Source: Oopsacas minuta
Lineage: Eukaryota > Porifera > Hexactinellida > Lyssacinosida > Leucopsacidae
Reading direction: 5' to 3'
DNA: 25,036 bases
Assembly (NCBI GenBank): GCA_024704765.1
Contig: JAKMXF010000067.1
Coordinates: 1 to 25,036 of the forward strand
Of this stretch, positions 1 to 10,212 are shown in pieces (the first letter of the stretch is position 1; the number at the start of each line of letters is the position of its first letter). Under the pieces are notes generated by a model that did not search any database, was not told the origin of the DNA, and was given only the letters and a program-made list of their open reading frames with translations. Both the position numbers and the translations under genes were made by a program.

Positions 1-1902
1 TCACTGTATCAGGGATAATAGTGTATAAGTAATTATTCTCTCTCTCTGTAGTAATACTAGTCAAGTCACCACCCCATACAGCACAACTAGATTAAGCATC
101 TAACCAGTTGATTCCATCTCTCACTTCAAATAATCGATAGCAAAAGTCATCATAGATCAGATCACATCCTCCTGAGTTACCTATCAAATTAGGTAACTAA
201 AAATTATACAAAAGTATTTACAACAGTATATTTATTTGAAAGGACCAAATACATTCTATAATATTTCACTATGTACTTCGTACATTATATACATTATTAA
301 GGGTCACATCGTCCAGGATATTAATAGATCAATATAGGATTCTCGGAGTTAGATTTTTGAATAGTCAGATTTTCAATTATGTGATTAGATATCAACTCCT
401 TGAAAATGTCGAATTTTACCCGTAGTATGCTATTGCTACACATAACACATCAAAACTAATTTTAGAACCTACATGCAGCTAATATATATTCTTGCTGTCA
501 CATAGCTATGACTTTAACTTTTCTGAAAAATATATAGAAATTTATAACTAGCTATCAATACCAGCGCTTCTATGGTTTTACGATATTTCTATTACAAAAT
601 TAAACATCCGTTTATATTTTACGTATATATATGGTGTGTAGGATCTTGTCCAGAATTTTTAATTGTGATGCTCCAAATATACAGGATTTAGACCTAATTA
701 TACTGGTCAGTCTGAAATATATTTTCAAGTGTGTGCTGATTTTTTAATACAATCACTTACCTGCTTTGTTGCAGAAATAACAAGGTCTAGTAAAGGAACA
801 CCGTCTATTAATCCAACCGCTTGATAATACTCCTTCTACATTACTATATCTGAATCTAACACAGTCATTATCAGGACCTCCTGTGGGACTTGCATGACCA
901 AAGTTTGATTGGAAGTTCCTATAAGTACTGTTGCTACCATCTACCCATACAAATGCACTTACATTAGTACCAGCCTCTACATCTATATCATTTAGACCAA
1001 TATAACATGAAAAAGAATTATTGAAATCTATAATGGTATAGAACAATAAGCTATCTTCTTCTGCTGACTTGATTGTAGCAAGATGCCCTCCCCAGTTATT
1101 GCATTCTAATTCAGCATTTGTCCAATTTATTGGGCTCACTATGAAGTATCCAAATGTTGTATCATCATATGTTAGAGAAATATTAGGAGTTTGTGCTTAA
1201 GAAAGAGATAAAAAACATGATATTTAATTTATACGTTAGTATATTGACTAGCTAATTCTATACTAAATTATCTAACAGAACCGTTTTGCAAAGTCCTTGT
1301 ACATATACATCCTAATATATAAATATAATTGTAGATTATGTGTGAGACAAGTATTACAATTATTACATCGTTCAATTTATACCATTTGATCGTCCAAACT
1401 TAAATGGGATGACAAGATCCTGCATTATTCTAGGGAAGACTTAGCCAAACGTATCATAGCTGGTAGCAAATATGGATACATTGAATTTAACTCCGTGAAA
1501 TGTGATTTTTATGATGTCCAATGCAATTTTATCGAGTTGTAGCTTGGCCAGTATCAACAGTATAGCCTTGTGAATATTTGTTGGGTAGAAACATGATAAA
1601 CCTGGCCACCTTCTACAACAATGGGCATATACTAGGGTCAACTATGATTTGTACCAAATTCTGTCTATTAACAACCCTCAAGTGCAATAGCTGGACAAAT
1701 GTCGTTTTGACAGACGGCAACTATGTACACGCTATATAAAATTTACAAGGTAATAAGGTTCTACTGTTTATAAAGAGTGCGCACATACATATATTAGCTA
1801 AGGCAGAAATTCAAACTTAATAAGATAGTTACCTGTTAAGATGGAAGAGAGTAATGCACTTATCGTGAATAATAGAATGACTTGATAAAGTCTTGTTCCC
1901 AT
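1..1902 (-). CDS. 5' portion of CTLD receptor gene (signal peptide, CTLD-A, partial CTLD-B with stop)
   Basis: Three exons are seen. Exon 1 (1902..1833) begins with ATG and encodes 23 residues, starting MGTRLYQVILLF, that form a typical signal peptide, then splices at CAG|GTAACT. Exon 2 (1195..761) is a CTLD. Exon 3 (171..1) starts a second CTLD after a ctcag acceptor and runs off the window edge. Each junction is phase 1, so the frame is kept. Exon 3 has an in-frame TAA at 94..92 where the paralogues at 22,7xx and 24,7xx have CAA (Gln), so this copy is either a pseudogene or carries a base error. The first intron is long (about 640 bp). By analogy with the paralogues, the missing part should encode Ig domains and a membrane anchor. 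Exon structure is well supported; whether the gene is active is unknown. Confidence 0.7.
761..1195 (-). CDS. CTLD-A exon (C-type lectin-like domain), exon 2 of the 1-1902 gene
   Basis: This 435-nt exon encodes 145 residues, phase 1 at both ends. The protein has the CTLD hallmarks: W-T-N-A..C-N-N-W-G-G-H-L-A-T-I near the start, YIGLND in place of WIGL, F-V-W-V-D-G-S in the middle, then D-N-D-C-V and a late C..C-Y-F-C. Canonical calcium/sugar motifs (EPN or QPD, and WND) are not present; the corresponding stretch reads DNDCVRF and GWINRRC. It is therefore probably a protein-binding or non-classical lectin fold. It is clearly homologous to the exons at 24193-24636 and 21626-21904 on the plus strand. 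The donor is GCAG|GTAAGT. Confidence 0.8.
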
Positions 1903-2280
1903 CTCAGTGCAAGTTAGTTTGATTCATATAATACTAATGAATTGACTTTATAATTTGCAATTTATTATTCCCAAATTCAATATGCAAACAATATTAGTTA
2001 CAAATGAAATACGAGAACTTTATGAATACATACAAATACCTCGAGTGGATATATTGCAACATGCAAGATTCTTCAGTGGTTCAATTACGTTTTGAAAGTA
2101 TACAATTGGATAGTTACTTTTCTTGAGTTTAGCATATAACATGTAAGAGATTTCTGTGATTCTCATAGCAGATTACTTTATGCAGTTTTGACATAGCTTC
2201 AAAATTGAGCGATTGATGCCATATTTTATAGAATGCTATACTCAACTGTATTGCAAAATGCAAATACATTGTGGAAGTTA
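1903..2280. other. Upstream region of the 1-1902 gene; nothing else recognised
   Basis: AT-rich sequence 5' of the signal-peptide exon. It must contain the promoter if that start is right, but no convincing TATA box or other element could be assigned. No coding exon recognised. Confidence 0.4.
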
Positions 2281-2299
2281 TCCCGCTGTTGTAGTGCCA

Positions 2300-3202
2300 T
2301 CTGTCCCCCCTAATTTAATCCCCCGGACTTCTGGCACTAGGGTCAATAGTCCTCCCTTTGGGTCCGATGTACCCACCAGGACTTGTAGCACTAGAGCAAG
2401 GCGTCCTTGTACCAGTTAGATTTACTCAAAATATCCTAGATATTATGTTATATTCTAATGATGAATCATTAATCATAATTCATAACAACTAATAACAATA
2501 AATACCCGTTCTACTTCTGAAATTAGTTTCTATATTCTATAGTACTAGTAAAACCTATTTCAAATTCAGGTATTTCCAATGAATTTGTTACTATGACTTT
2601 CTCTGCCATCTCTTCGTGCACACTCGAAGTGTTTTTTTTGATGGAGGAACAGAGTTATGTTCAATTGTTCTAGACAGATGTGTAGATGTATCCTTATCTG
2701 GGTTTGATCGAAGGAGCACGTGTGTGGGTCAATGCCTTGGCATAATGTTGTAACAAAAAGCTATAGAAAATAGTCCACAATCTGCTCCTCTTGACTGTCT
2801 TTGAGTTTCGGCAAAATGTAATTCAAAACTGCGATCAGTTGTTTTAAGTATTGCAGCCACTTGTTTTCTCAAAGATGACGAACCAATTGAACATGCTGGA
2901 GTGCTATCATAAACATCAGACTATATTCACTATAATAGTACTTCTCTATCAATGAAGGTCAGGAAACTACTTGACTTGATTGTAGGAACCACAAAATACT
3001 TGATTTTTAGACAACAATCTCTGTCTAAATCAGTGTCAATTACTATCATTGTTATTCAAGGGGTGTGCTCGAGCACCCATTGCGCGCTTCTAGATAGTGG
3101 ATACGCCACTAAGTATGTACAGTTGAAACCGGTGTCATAGTGCCAGAAGTCTGGGAGATTCCTTGCCTTAGTTCCAGATGTCCGGGGGGACAGCTGACCC
3201 TC
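2300..3202. mobile_element. Candidate non-autonomous DNA transposon with complex terminal inverted repeats
   Basis: The left end (about 2300-2405) carries CTGTCCCCCC and two direct copies of a GGACTT.T.GCACTAG-like motif (about 2334-2350 and 2379-2396). The right end (about 3130-3195) carries two copies of the same motif in inverted orientation (TAGTGCCAGAAGTC; then CTTAGTTCCAGATGTCC) next to GGGGGGACAG, the complement of CTGTCCCCCC. Both ends are locally GC-richer than the flanks. The interior has no recognisable transposase. I infer a MITE-like element; the exact borders and target duplication could not be set, and the family is not identified. Confidence 0.4.
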
Positions 3203-3512
3203 TCACACCGCCTGTATCACGTATGTAAGTATGTATAATATTAGAATTCAATAAAATATTGTTCAATCCGCCTATTAGCAACTGTTTTCATGGAAGAGGA
3301 TATAAAGTACTGGTTTGTATAATAATTTGTGTGCATAAAAATTGTGTAATAGCAATGAAAAATATACAAAATTCGATTTGCAATTAGAAAGTTTCCACTG
3401 TATTAATATAAAATATTTAGACATTAGAAGCACTGATAAGTAACATATCTAAGGATGACCAATCTTATGTCGAGTTAGCGAAATGTATATGATTATAACT
3501 TGTATTCTTTAG

Positions 3513-3725
3513 GAAGAATTTTACTAAGTTGTCGCACCGAGAATACACAATATTATCTCTATAATGACAGAACACTAGTTTGTGCGAGTAGTGACACTAG
3601 TACAGAGCCAGAATGGAGACGAAATGGTGCAGTGATCAATGGAATCTGGGATCCTGTAATAGGAATAAGTACACTAGACATAACTACATCACAACAGGGA
3701 TATTATACATGTACTCTTGTAACAG
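3513..3725 (+). pseudogene. Ig-like domain exon of a receptor paralogue, splice donor lost
   Basis: Acceptor tctttag|GAAG precedes a 213-nt, phase 1-1 exon. It encodes an Ig-like strand pattern: a C near the start (LVCASSD), W in EPEWRRNGA, and D-I-T-T-S-Q-Q-G-Y-Y-T-C before the end, close to the GYYQC of the Ig exons at 12286-12606 and 23080-23376. The exon should end ACAG|GT, but here the bases after ACAG are GGAC, and LINE-derived sequence begins at once. Without the donor the frame reads through into reverse-transcriptase sequence. The likely host gene continues with the membrane exon at 4987. Confidence 0.6.
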
Positions 3726-3726
3726 G

Positions 3727-4505
3727 GACAATACATCCGAAAGTTGAGTATGCCTCTAGCGTATGGTCACCTATTTTCAAGAAGATCGACACGCTTGAGA
3801 GAGTTCAGAGAAGTGCCACCAAATGCGTTAGTTGTTTATCACATTTTGCCTATAGTGAGAGGATGCGTGCGTTAGGGTTGATTTGTTTAGAAAATAGGAG
3901 GAAAAGAGCTGATTCAATTTTAACATGGAAAATATTGAATAGTCACTTGTCTAATAATTTTGATATTCCTCTTACTTTGCGAGCAGTTAATAGGTTTAGG
4001 GATCACTCCCTTCACCTAGTTCCACCACAAAACCGTCCTGTTATGACGTCGGTCAGAATGAATGTTTTTACGGAAAGAGTGGCAAATGTATGGAATCAGC
4101 TACCCGAAGAAGGTATATCTGCTCCCTCTCTATCCACTTTCAAGGGTAAGCTTGACAAATTCTATAGAAACGAGCGAAACCTACTACCTTGTTCATAAGA
4201 TAAGAAGTCATTATTTTGTATTCCCCAGCCTGGTATTTGATTTTCCAGTTTCTAGTCGTTTGTATATTACTTTCACCTAAACTCTACTATGTTTTCATCT
4301 TGAGTTGTGCTTCAGTCTTTCCCATCTGTACTTTGTTTTCGGTCCTTTTGTGGTTTTTGGGTTTTGATCTTAACTTATATTTACAGCTATTCAACTTTAA
4401 TTTATAGTTTTCTGTTAAATAGTTTTGATGTGCCCAAGCTTCCTCAGGCAGCACTGTTTGTATTGTACATTTTACTCTGCACTAATTATTACTATTATTA
4501 CGAGC
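3727..4505 (+). mobile_element. 5'-truncated LINE (jockey/CR1/L2-like reverse transcriptase C-terminus and 3' UTR)
   Basis: Residues encoded from about 3733 to the stop at 4196-4198 match the conserved end of non-LTR retrotransposon RT proteins: V-E-Y-A-S-S-V-W-S-P, L-E-R-V-Q-R-S-A-T-K, R-M-R-A-L-G-L..L-E-N-R-R-K-R-A-D, and the terminal W-N-Q-L-P-E-E..S-A-P-S-L-S-T-F-K motif. The endonuclease and most of the RT are missing, which is usual for a 5'-truncated insertion. The 3' part after the stop ends in a short TTATTAC-type repeat (4487-4500), like the microsatellite tails of these elements. The family call within the jockey/CR1/L2 group is tentative. No target duplication was identified. Confidence 0.75.
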
Positions 4506-4927
4506 CATTGGCTAGCCGCTTCGTGATGAACTCAGCGGATTGCGCCTCGAGGTATTCAACGGACAAACAAACAACAATTGAGATTTAATAATATTGATAT
4601 TGTTTACAATATCCAAACTCAGCATACTCGATTACCCCAGGATAGTCATTAAAGTATGATTCTACCTCAATATAAAATTTATTTACTTTATATACATAAA
4701 AACAACAATAAATTTATATATGATTAATCCATAAGTGTGAAAATCGGTTTCAGCATGTTCGGTATATCTAGTGAAGTTTTATTCAATTCTATTTACTTCC
4801 TTGATAAACACGATAATACATAGTCATGCGATAATTTAACATTGCATACCGTAAATCCTTTCCTTGACAACGGACAAACAAACAAACAAACAAACAGACA
4901 GACACCAATTGAGATTCAATAATATAG
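4502..4927. repeat. Repeated (ACAA)n-tailed segments
   Basis: The string CAACGGACAAACAAAC followed by CAATTGAGATT.AATAATAT occurs twice, at about 4557-4595 and 4867-4927. The second copy has an expanded (CAAA/CAGA) run at 4872-4905. The GC-richer block 4502-4556 just before the first copy could be the body of a SINE-like element, but no clear pol III A/B boxes were confirmed. The interval between the copies (about 4640-4710) resembles 7720-7790. Confidence 0.4.
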
Positions 4928-4986
4928 ATTATATACAAGTGTTACCAGCTCCTATTGAACCGCTTCCAGTTAATGATTTAATTCAG

Positions 4987-5334
4987 ACAATGATAATTGT
5001 ACAACAATTATCGTAATTATTGGAGCGATAGTTATACTCATCCCAATATGTGGTGTTATATACATCAAAAAGCGAAAGCGGATTTATTCTAAACTTACCA
5101 AACATCCCAATGCTTCAAAATCCAATCTCACAGATGCTGAACATAAACCTGGTAATGTTAATCTACCCACAATGCTCAGGTGGAAGTAAAACAAATGTGT
5201 ATTTAGGTACAGAGGTCTTAAACATAAAAAAATTAGGGAAAGACCCACCAAAAACAAATAAAGATGAAATAAAGAAACAAGAAAAGTCTAATGGAAGAAT
5301 TCCAATAATAAACAAATATGAAAGGAGAGTATAG
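4987..5334 (+). CDS. Transmembrane and cytoplasmic-tail exons of a receptor paralogue
   Basis: Two exons. The first (4987..5151, 165 nt, phase 1-1, acceptor ttcag|AC) encodes N-D-N-C-T-T followed by a hydrophobic membrane span ending at the stop-transfer KKRKR, then a Ser/Lys-rich stretch. A 55-bp intron (5152-5206, GTAATG...ATTTAG) leads to the second exon (5207..5334), which encodes a short Lys-rich tail with one tyrosine near the end and terminates with TAG. The span followed by K-K-R resembles the TM exon at 10841-10933 (minus). The tail lacks a phosphatase domain and lacks the tyrosine array of that protein. The exon phases fit the family, so this is probably the 3' end of the gene whose Ig exon lies at 3513. 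The LINE now sits between them. Confidence 0.55.
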
Positions 5335-5375
5335 AAAATGAAATATGGAAATACACACATAGATAGAGTTGTATA

Positions 5376-6163
5376 TCAAAATATCAGTAGACAGTTCATA
5401 TTATGATTACACACTACAATAACTCTATCATGATTGTCTACTGTTACTGCTGTTGGATGCTCAGAGACTGGAATATTGTGAATTGATTGGATTTCAGGAT
5501 TGAAGATAGAAATAGAAATAGAAGAATAATCAGAATTGTAATGTTGCAAGAATTGTCAATAAAGAATGATCGGGGATATATTACTTGATTTCCATGTCCT
5601 CGTGAAATTGCACTCTTCAGGAGTATGTGATTATGATTGAATAGATGGATACAAGGATTAGATTCATCTAACACATAAATGTATTCTTTAGAGAGTTTAA
5701 CATCAAGAAGGAATGTGAATGAACCAATTTGTGATTTGGATTGGAAATCTTTTGAGAGTATTTGAACTCGATTGTTATTAGAATCACTAATGTAAATATC
5801 ATCATTAGATTTATTGACTGCTATACTCTTAGGATAGCTGAATTCTAATTTTCCTTTTCCCTGTTTACCATTGCTAGAAATATATTCACCATTAAAGTTA
5901 TAATTCAATATATAGTGGTTGTGAGTAATTATCATCCTACTCTTACAAATAACTAAGCTTCTTGGACAGGACATCTTTCCTTCATCTATACTGTCACCAA
6001 ATTTGAATATATATCCAGCAGTACTGTCAAATACTTTAACACAGTTATTAAAACAATCTGCTATATAGATATCTCCAGTTTTGTTGTCAACTATAACACA
6101 ACCGGGATAGGTAAGTTCCTCATTTCCTTTTCCTCTCTTACTAGCACTCACAAGAGGGTGCAT
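5376..6163 (-). pseudogene. NHL-repeat protein fragment, frameshifted
   Basis: From ATG at 6163 the frame encodes repeated NHL blades: Y-P-G-C-V-I-V-D..G-D-I-Y-I-A-D-C-F-N-N-C-V-K-V-F, then Y-P-K-S-I-A-V-N..D-D-I-Y-I-S-D-S-N-N-N-R-V-Q-I-L, then Y-P-R-S-F-F-I-D. Near 5540 the blade pattern leaves this frame and continues in a neighbouring one (one T fewer than needed), giving H-P-T-A-V-T-V-D-N-H-D-R-V-I-V-V and stopping at TGA 5378..5376. In the original frame the ORF ends in meaningless hydrophobic sequence at 5444. An in-frame TAG lies about a dozen bases upstream of the ATG, and no RING, B-box or coiled coil precedes it, so this is only the C-terminal beta-propeller part of what is usually a TRIM-NHL protein. 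The frameshift could be a real lesion or a base-call error. Confidence 0.65.
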
Positions 6164-6773
6164 CCTCCTTGTTATCTATTATTGTTCTCACACTCTATTA
6201 GGATTAGCTGTGGCCATTATTCCTAGATATTTTTAGTTCAACTAATCAATAGCAATAATCATTAGGCATACCTGTAGTCGTGGTCTACTAAAGATTAGGC
6301 TTAATAACTTATTTGGACCAGGGATAAGAGGAAGTTGATATATTTGATGGGAGAATCAAGAAACTAGTACATTTCCACCCGAATATATTTATTTTGATAT
6401 CTAAGAATTCACAAACGCCACATTATTGAAAGTTTCAGATCGAAGTTAGGTCATTTGTTAGCGTAATTGTAAAATATATATAAATAACTCCTTCGTCTTT
6501 GAGATTATGCAGAATGATAATTATTTATCTATGTTCAAAATGTTGAAATATCAAATAATCTAAAATGGTCTCTGTTCAAAATTTATGAATCTTTTCATGA
6601 TAAGGTTAGCAAGTTTCTGAGTTATCATGCAGCCCATGGATGTTGCATGTTTTAACAATATCCACTTATAACTTTATCATCGTGGAATTTATTGTCATAT
6701 CAGGATACATTATTTAGGGGACAATGTACTAGTTGCCTATTATCGACGATTATAGATTTTCCTATCAAAATAT

Positions 6774-7179
6774 GGGGCGCATGCATTTGTTAGAATTTAG
6801 AAGTTGTCATTTGTTAGAATCATGCAAACCTTCACTTGTTAGAATCAGTTTTGAGGTAACCTTCACTTGTTGCAATCATTATAACTTGTCTTCTTTTGTC
6901 GAAATTTCAAGCGCTTCGTCATCTGTATGGATACGATAGTCCAATCAAATACCACGCTAGTTATCCGAACGAGTGTACTAAAATGCTCATCTTCTCAGCT
7001 CAAGCCAAGCTAGCTAGATAATCCATGAAAATGCCAATNAAATACTCTCATCAACTCATAGCGTTGGAGTTGTGTATTCAACAATACATCATGAATGAAC
7101 CATTCTAACAAATGCAAACATATGAAAACTCATTCTAACAAGTGCAAACTGTAGAAATTCTAACAAATGCTGCGCCCCC
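6774..7179. mobile_element. MITE with GGGGCGCA terminal inverted repeats and subterminal iterons
   Basis: The left end reads GGGGCGCATGCATTTGTTAG and the right end, reverse-complemented, reads GGGGCGCAGCATTTGTTAG, continuing into a shared GAATTT. Inside each end the motif CAyTTGTTAGAAT recurs: about 6783, 6808, 6833 and a decayed copy near 6866 on the left; in inverted form near 7098, 7131 and 7156 on the right. The element is about 405 bp and encodes no transposase. Clustered subterminal repeats are a known feature of hAT, P and En/Spm-type elements, but the superfamily was not assigned. A single N (7039) lies in the middle. Confidence 0.65.
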
Positions 7180-8788
7180 GTCTGGTATTGATTGAAGGAA
7201 CTGGAAGACCTACAGGGCTGATTATACTGTACAGGGGTATTATGGGTCTGGCTAGGACAAGTTTCAATTCACACATATGCTGAAATTATGAAGTCATTGT
7301 TTGCTTTTGGATTTTCGAAAAAGACATTACTAACAAGTGCTCAGCCAATTTTAATGATAGGAGTTTGAAATTTCTATCACAGGTAACCCAGTGTAACAAA
7401 TGTCCCTACGTCATGACTCTAGTGATGAGTATATTCTGTCGCATAGCCTTCATAAATCTATACAATTTCGCTGTTGAATAATACGCAGAGATCTAGCAAG
7501 CGATGCAAGCCAGTCACACTATTAATATATTCAGTGTTCTTGTTGAATAAGAATCAATAATTATGGTAGAAACCTCAATTCTTTCATTAACATAGATATT
7601 ATTCTTGTAGTTAGGTTTCGTCTCAATATTCATAAAATATCTTAGTAAATTAGCTGATTACTATCAATACTGTATTTGGATTATCACTGACTTGCGAATA
7701 ATATAGGAAAACGATCAATACGGATTAAGCATGATTCTACCACAATTTTGAAATTTGTTTACTTTAAGTACCTAAAAGCAATATGTTGTTTACACACACA
7801 CACACACACACACACAATTATGATTTCATAATATAAATAATTATCCATGTCAGGTTATACTTGTGTTAATTTGTTGGTGTATTTTTAACTAATGGTTAAA
7901 CAGAAAATTACACTATTAATTAAATTAGAATTAATCAACGCACAAAATGAATCAACAAATATTCAATTGTTCGGCTAATTACATACGTGTAATTATTGTT
8001 TAGCTTATTCTATGTGTATCTCGTGAATTCTAGGAAATGTGAATAATTCTTAATGTACAAATTCCCAGAAAAATATTTCGGGTCAAAGTATTTGTATAAT
8101 TGTATAAGATCATTGAAGTTAGTTTTTGCTGTTTGTATTCGCTGGAATTTTGTAAATTCTCACCAAATATAGGAGAAGCAAATCAATAAACTCTGACTTT
8201 ATACAAAATATTAAACTTAAAATTGAAATCCACTTTTTGATTCAGGAGGAGCATCTCTAGAACCCTTGAAAGATAATGAAGTATCTCCACAAATTAGAAC
8301 AGATATCTAGAACTCTGAAGTGTGAATCCCATCAACTGATTATTGATGTAACATAAGAATCAGTTTGTCTGTTGTATATCTACTTGTCTTAGTATATATT
8401 TTATTGTTGCCTATTACCCAATGTAAATAATCCAGGTCAGTAGCTATGTGTTACAATAACTTTGGTAGTCATTATGTATCTGTGAAATCACATATAAGAA
8501 AATAATAAATGAATCTTTGGAATTTGCAAGTATACGTATTTGAGGAAGAAAAGTTGAGCAGATTGAAAACAGTTGTCCAAATTACAATCCTAGACATATC
8601 AATAAGGCTATCAGAAAGAAAATAAGATTCTGTTGAATATACAAAACTAACGATACCATGTAAATTCCAAATATACTTTCACAAATACAAAACAGTTATC
8701 TTTCTTCTAATACAAAATACTTTTCAAATATTCTACATGTGTTCACACTATACCTGTAGAATATACAAATACATAATTCATACTAGGA
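7180..8788. other. Intergenic region with no recognised gene
   Basis: AT-rich sequence. It holds a (CA)n run at 7791-7817 and, at about 7720-7790, a segment similar to 4640-4710 (shared string ATGATTCTACC.CAAT followed by TTTACTTTA). No coding exon could be supported. A short open stretch after a possible acceptor at 8245 was considered and not accepted. Confidence 0.5.
7791..7817. repeat. (CA)n microsatellite
   Basis: Thirteen or so CA dinucleotides in a row, inside a dispersed repeat also seen near 4640-4710. Confidence 0.9.
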
Positions 8789-8800
8789 TATAATATAAAT
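8789..8800 (+). promoter_or_regulatory. Possible TATA box for the LRR-EGF gene
   Basis: TATAATATAAAT lies 45-56 bp upstream of the ATG at 8845. The spacing would allow a short 5' leader of about 20 bases. In such AT-rich DNA this may be chance. Confidence 0.25.
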
Positions 8801-8844
8801 TAAGAGAAGGGTAGAAAACTATAAACATTTCTGAAACTTCTAAG

Positions 8845-10211
8845 ATGATATCAACTAACAAGGAAATTATCTTTGTAATACTCATATTAAATTGTTTTGT
8901 TGTACTGGTCAAAGGCAACTGTGGGAATAGCCAAATAACCTGCAAAGATGGTACATCTAAATATGAATGTAGTGTTCATGGACAAAACACAGATGCAATA
9001 CAACAAAAAATGTACGAATGTTCTCAAGGAACTAAGGTCAGCCTCGCTATTGAACTCATCTTAGGGGGAGAAGGCGCTACATTGAATCTAAGCTTACCGA
9101 GTAATATAGAAGCTTTGTTTGTCTATAATTATTTCGACACAGCGTGCCATGTTGAAACTTCTTTGATAAATTCTAATATTGTAAGGATATCATTTAGCGG
9201 CAATGAAGTGTTCATCAATCATAACGACTTTTTAACATATTTCCCGAACTTGCAGGACTTCTATGCGCAAAACTTGGGATCGGATTTGATGCCATTTTTC
9301 ACCAACAATGTACATGTAACATCAATAGAAGTATACGAATCAACAATAACGGAAGGAAATGGTGTCATAGATCGGAGTATCATAGGAAGACTAGAGAAAT
9401 TAGAAGTATTTAATTGGGAGTATGGAAATCTAACAAAATTAATGCCCGATTCCTTTAACGAAACAAATATGTTAACACATTTGAGCTTTGTTGGAAATAA
9501 GATTAATGAGTTAAATGACTGTACTTTCCTGGGTTTACTGAATTTGGAACAACTGGATCTGTCTGGTAATGACATAACCAAAGTTGGAAAATATGCATTC
9601 ATTGGTTTGGAAAGTTTACAAATCATACGCTTGAGTAACAATCCATCATTTCTATTATCGACTCTAACAGTAGCGAAGAGCATTACAAGAATATACATAA
9701 AAAATTATAATCCTGCGTTATTGAATCCAGGAATTTTTCAACAATTCCCAAAATTATCACTTATAAATATGAGAGGTATTTCAGTTGATTGCACCTGTGA
9801 AATGGAATGGATTTCAATATTAAAAAACGAGTATAGCATCCGAATATCTTTAGACTCAAGCAGTTGCTCAGGAAATCCAAGCCTCCAAGTAGACGATCCT
9901 AGCCTTTATGTAAACTGTAGTAACCCCAGTTATCAGTGCTTCAATCATTCAATAGTATGTCCTGGTAATAATACGTGGTATAGAGCTGATACAGAAGATG
10001 GTTGTAACTGTACTTATCCACCAGAACGTGCCTTCTACAATGATAGTAGTTTCGTATGTTCAGACATAGATGAGTGTGAAGACAGTAGTATTACATGTCA
10101 AGGTAACTGTACAAACACAATTGGTTCCTACACATGTGATTGTCGCGATGGATTCATTAATCTCAATGAAACGTTCTGTAATGACGTGAATGAATGCGAG
10201 GTAGATAATGG
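8845..10211 (+). CDS. LRR-EGF extracellular protein, 3' end missing
   Basis: The 455 residues encoded before the N at 10212 form a signal peptide (residues 1-24, hydrophobic core FVILILNCFVVLV), a cysteine-bearing N-terminal segment, leucine-rich repeats (about 180-290; clearest are LTHLSFVGNKINELNDCTF and LEQLDLSGNDITKVGKYAF), an LRR C-terminal cap with C-T-C..W and later cysteines (about 315-357), a cysteine-rich linker, and a calcium-binding EGF domain starting D-I-D-E-C (about 407-446). A second D-V-N-E-C domain is just beginning when the contig ends. Many N-x-S/T sites fit a secreted or surface protein. The codons after the N are antisense to the PTP exon of another gene, so the apparent stop at 10261-10263 is not real. 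LRR plus cbEGF suggests adhesion or receptor function; the true 3' end, which may include a membrane anchor, is unseen. Confidence 0.8.
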
Positions 10212-10212
10212 N
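10212..10212. other. Single-N contig junction between two unrelated genes
   Basis: To the left, a plus-strand cbEGF domain is cut a few residues in. To the right, a minus-strand PTP domain is cut after Y-I-N-A-S-Y-I-N. Both are broken in mid-domain at the same base. Confidence 0.85.

Noticed and set aside
2213-2419. 68-codon plus-strand frame
   Set aside because: It overlaps the repeated motifs of a probable transposon end, and the composition reflects the repeat rather than a protein.
5050-5334. 94-codon frame read as a single unspliced protein
   Set aside because: The membrane-span frame is different and joins the end of this frame through a 55-bp intron (5152-5206); the first third of the single frame is an artefact.
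7791-7817. CRISPR-like or telomeric repeat
   Set aside because: It is a plain (CA)n microsatellite; no spacer-repeat array exists in the window.
8246-8310. Possible terminal exon (ttcag acceptor, 21 codons, TAG)
   Set aside because: Phase fits the receptor family, but the peptide has no recognisable feature and no upstream exon was found.
9261-9698. 145-codon minus-strand frame
   Set aside because: It is antisense to the LRR region of a well-supported gene and has no domain signature.
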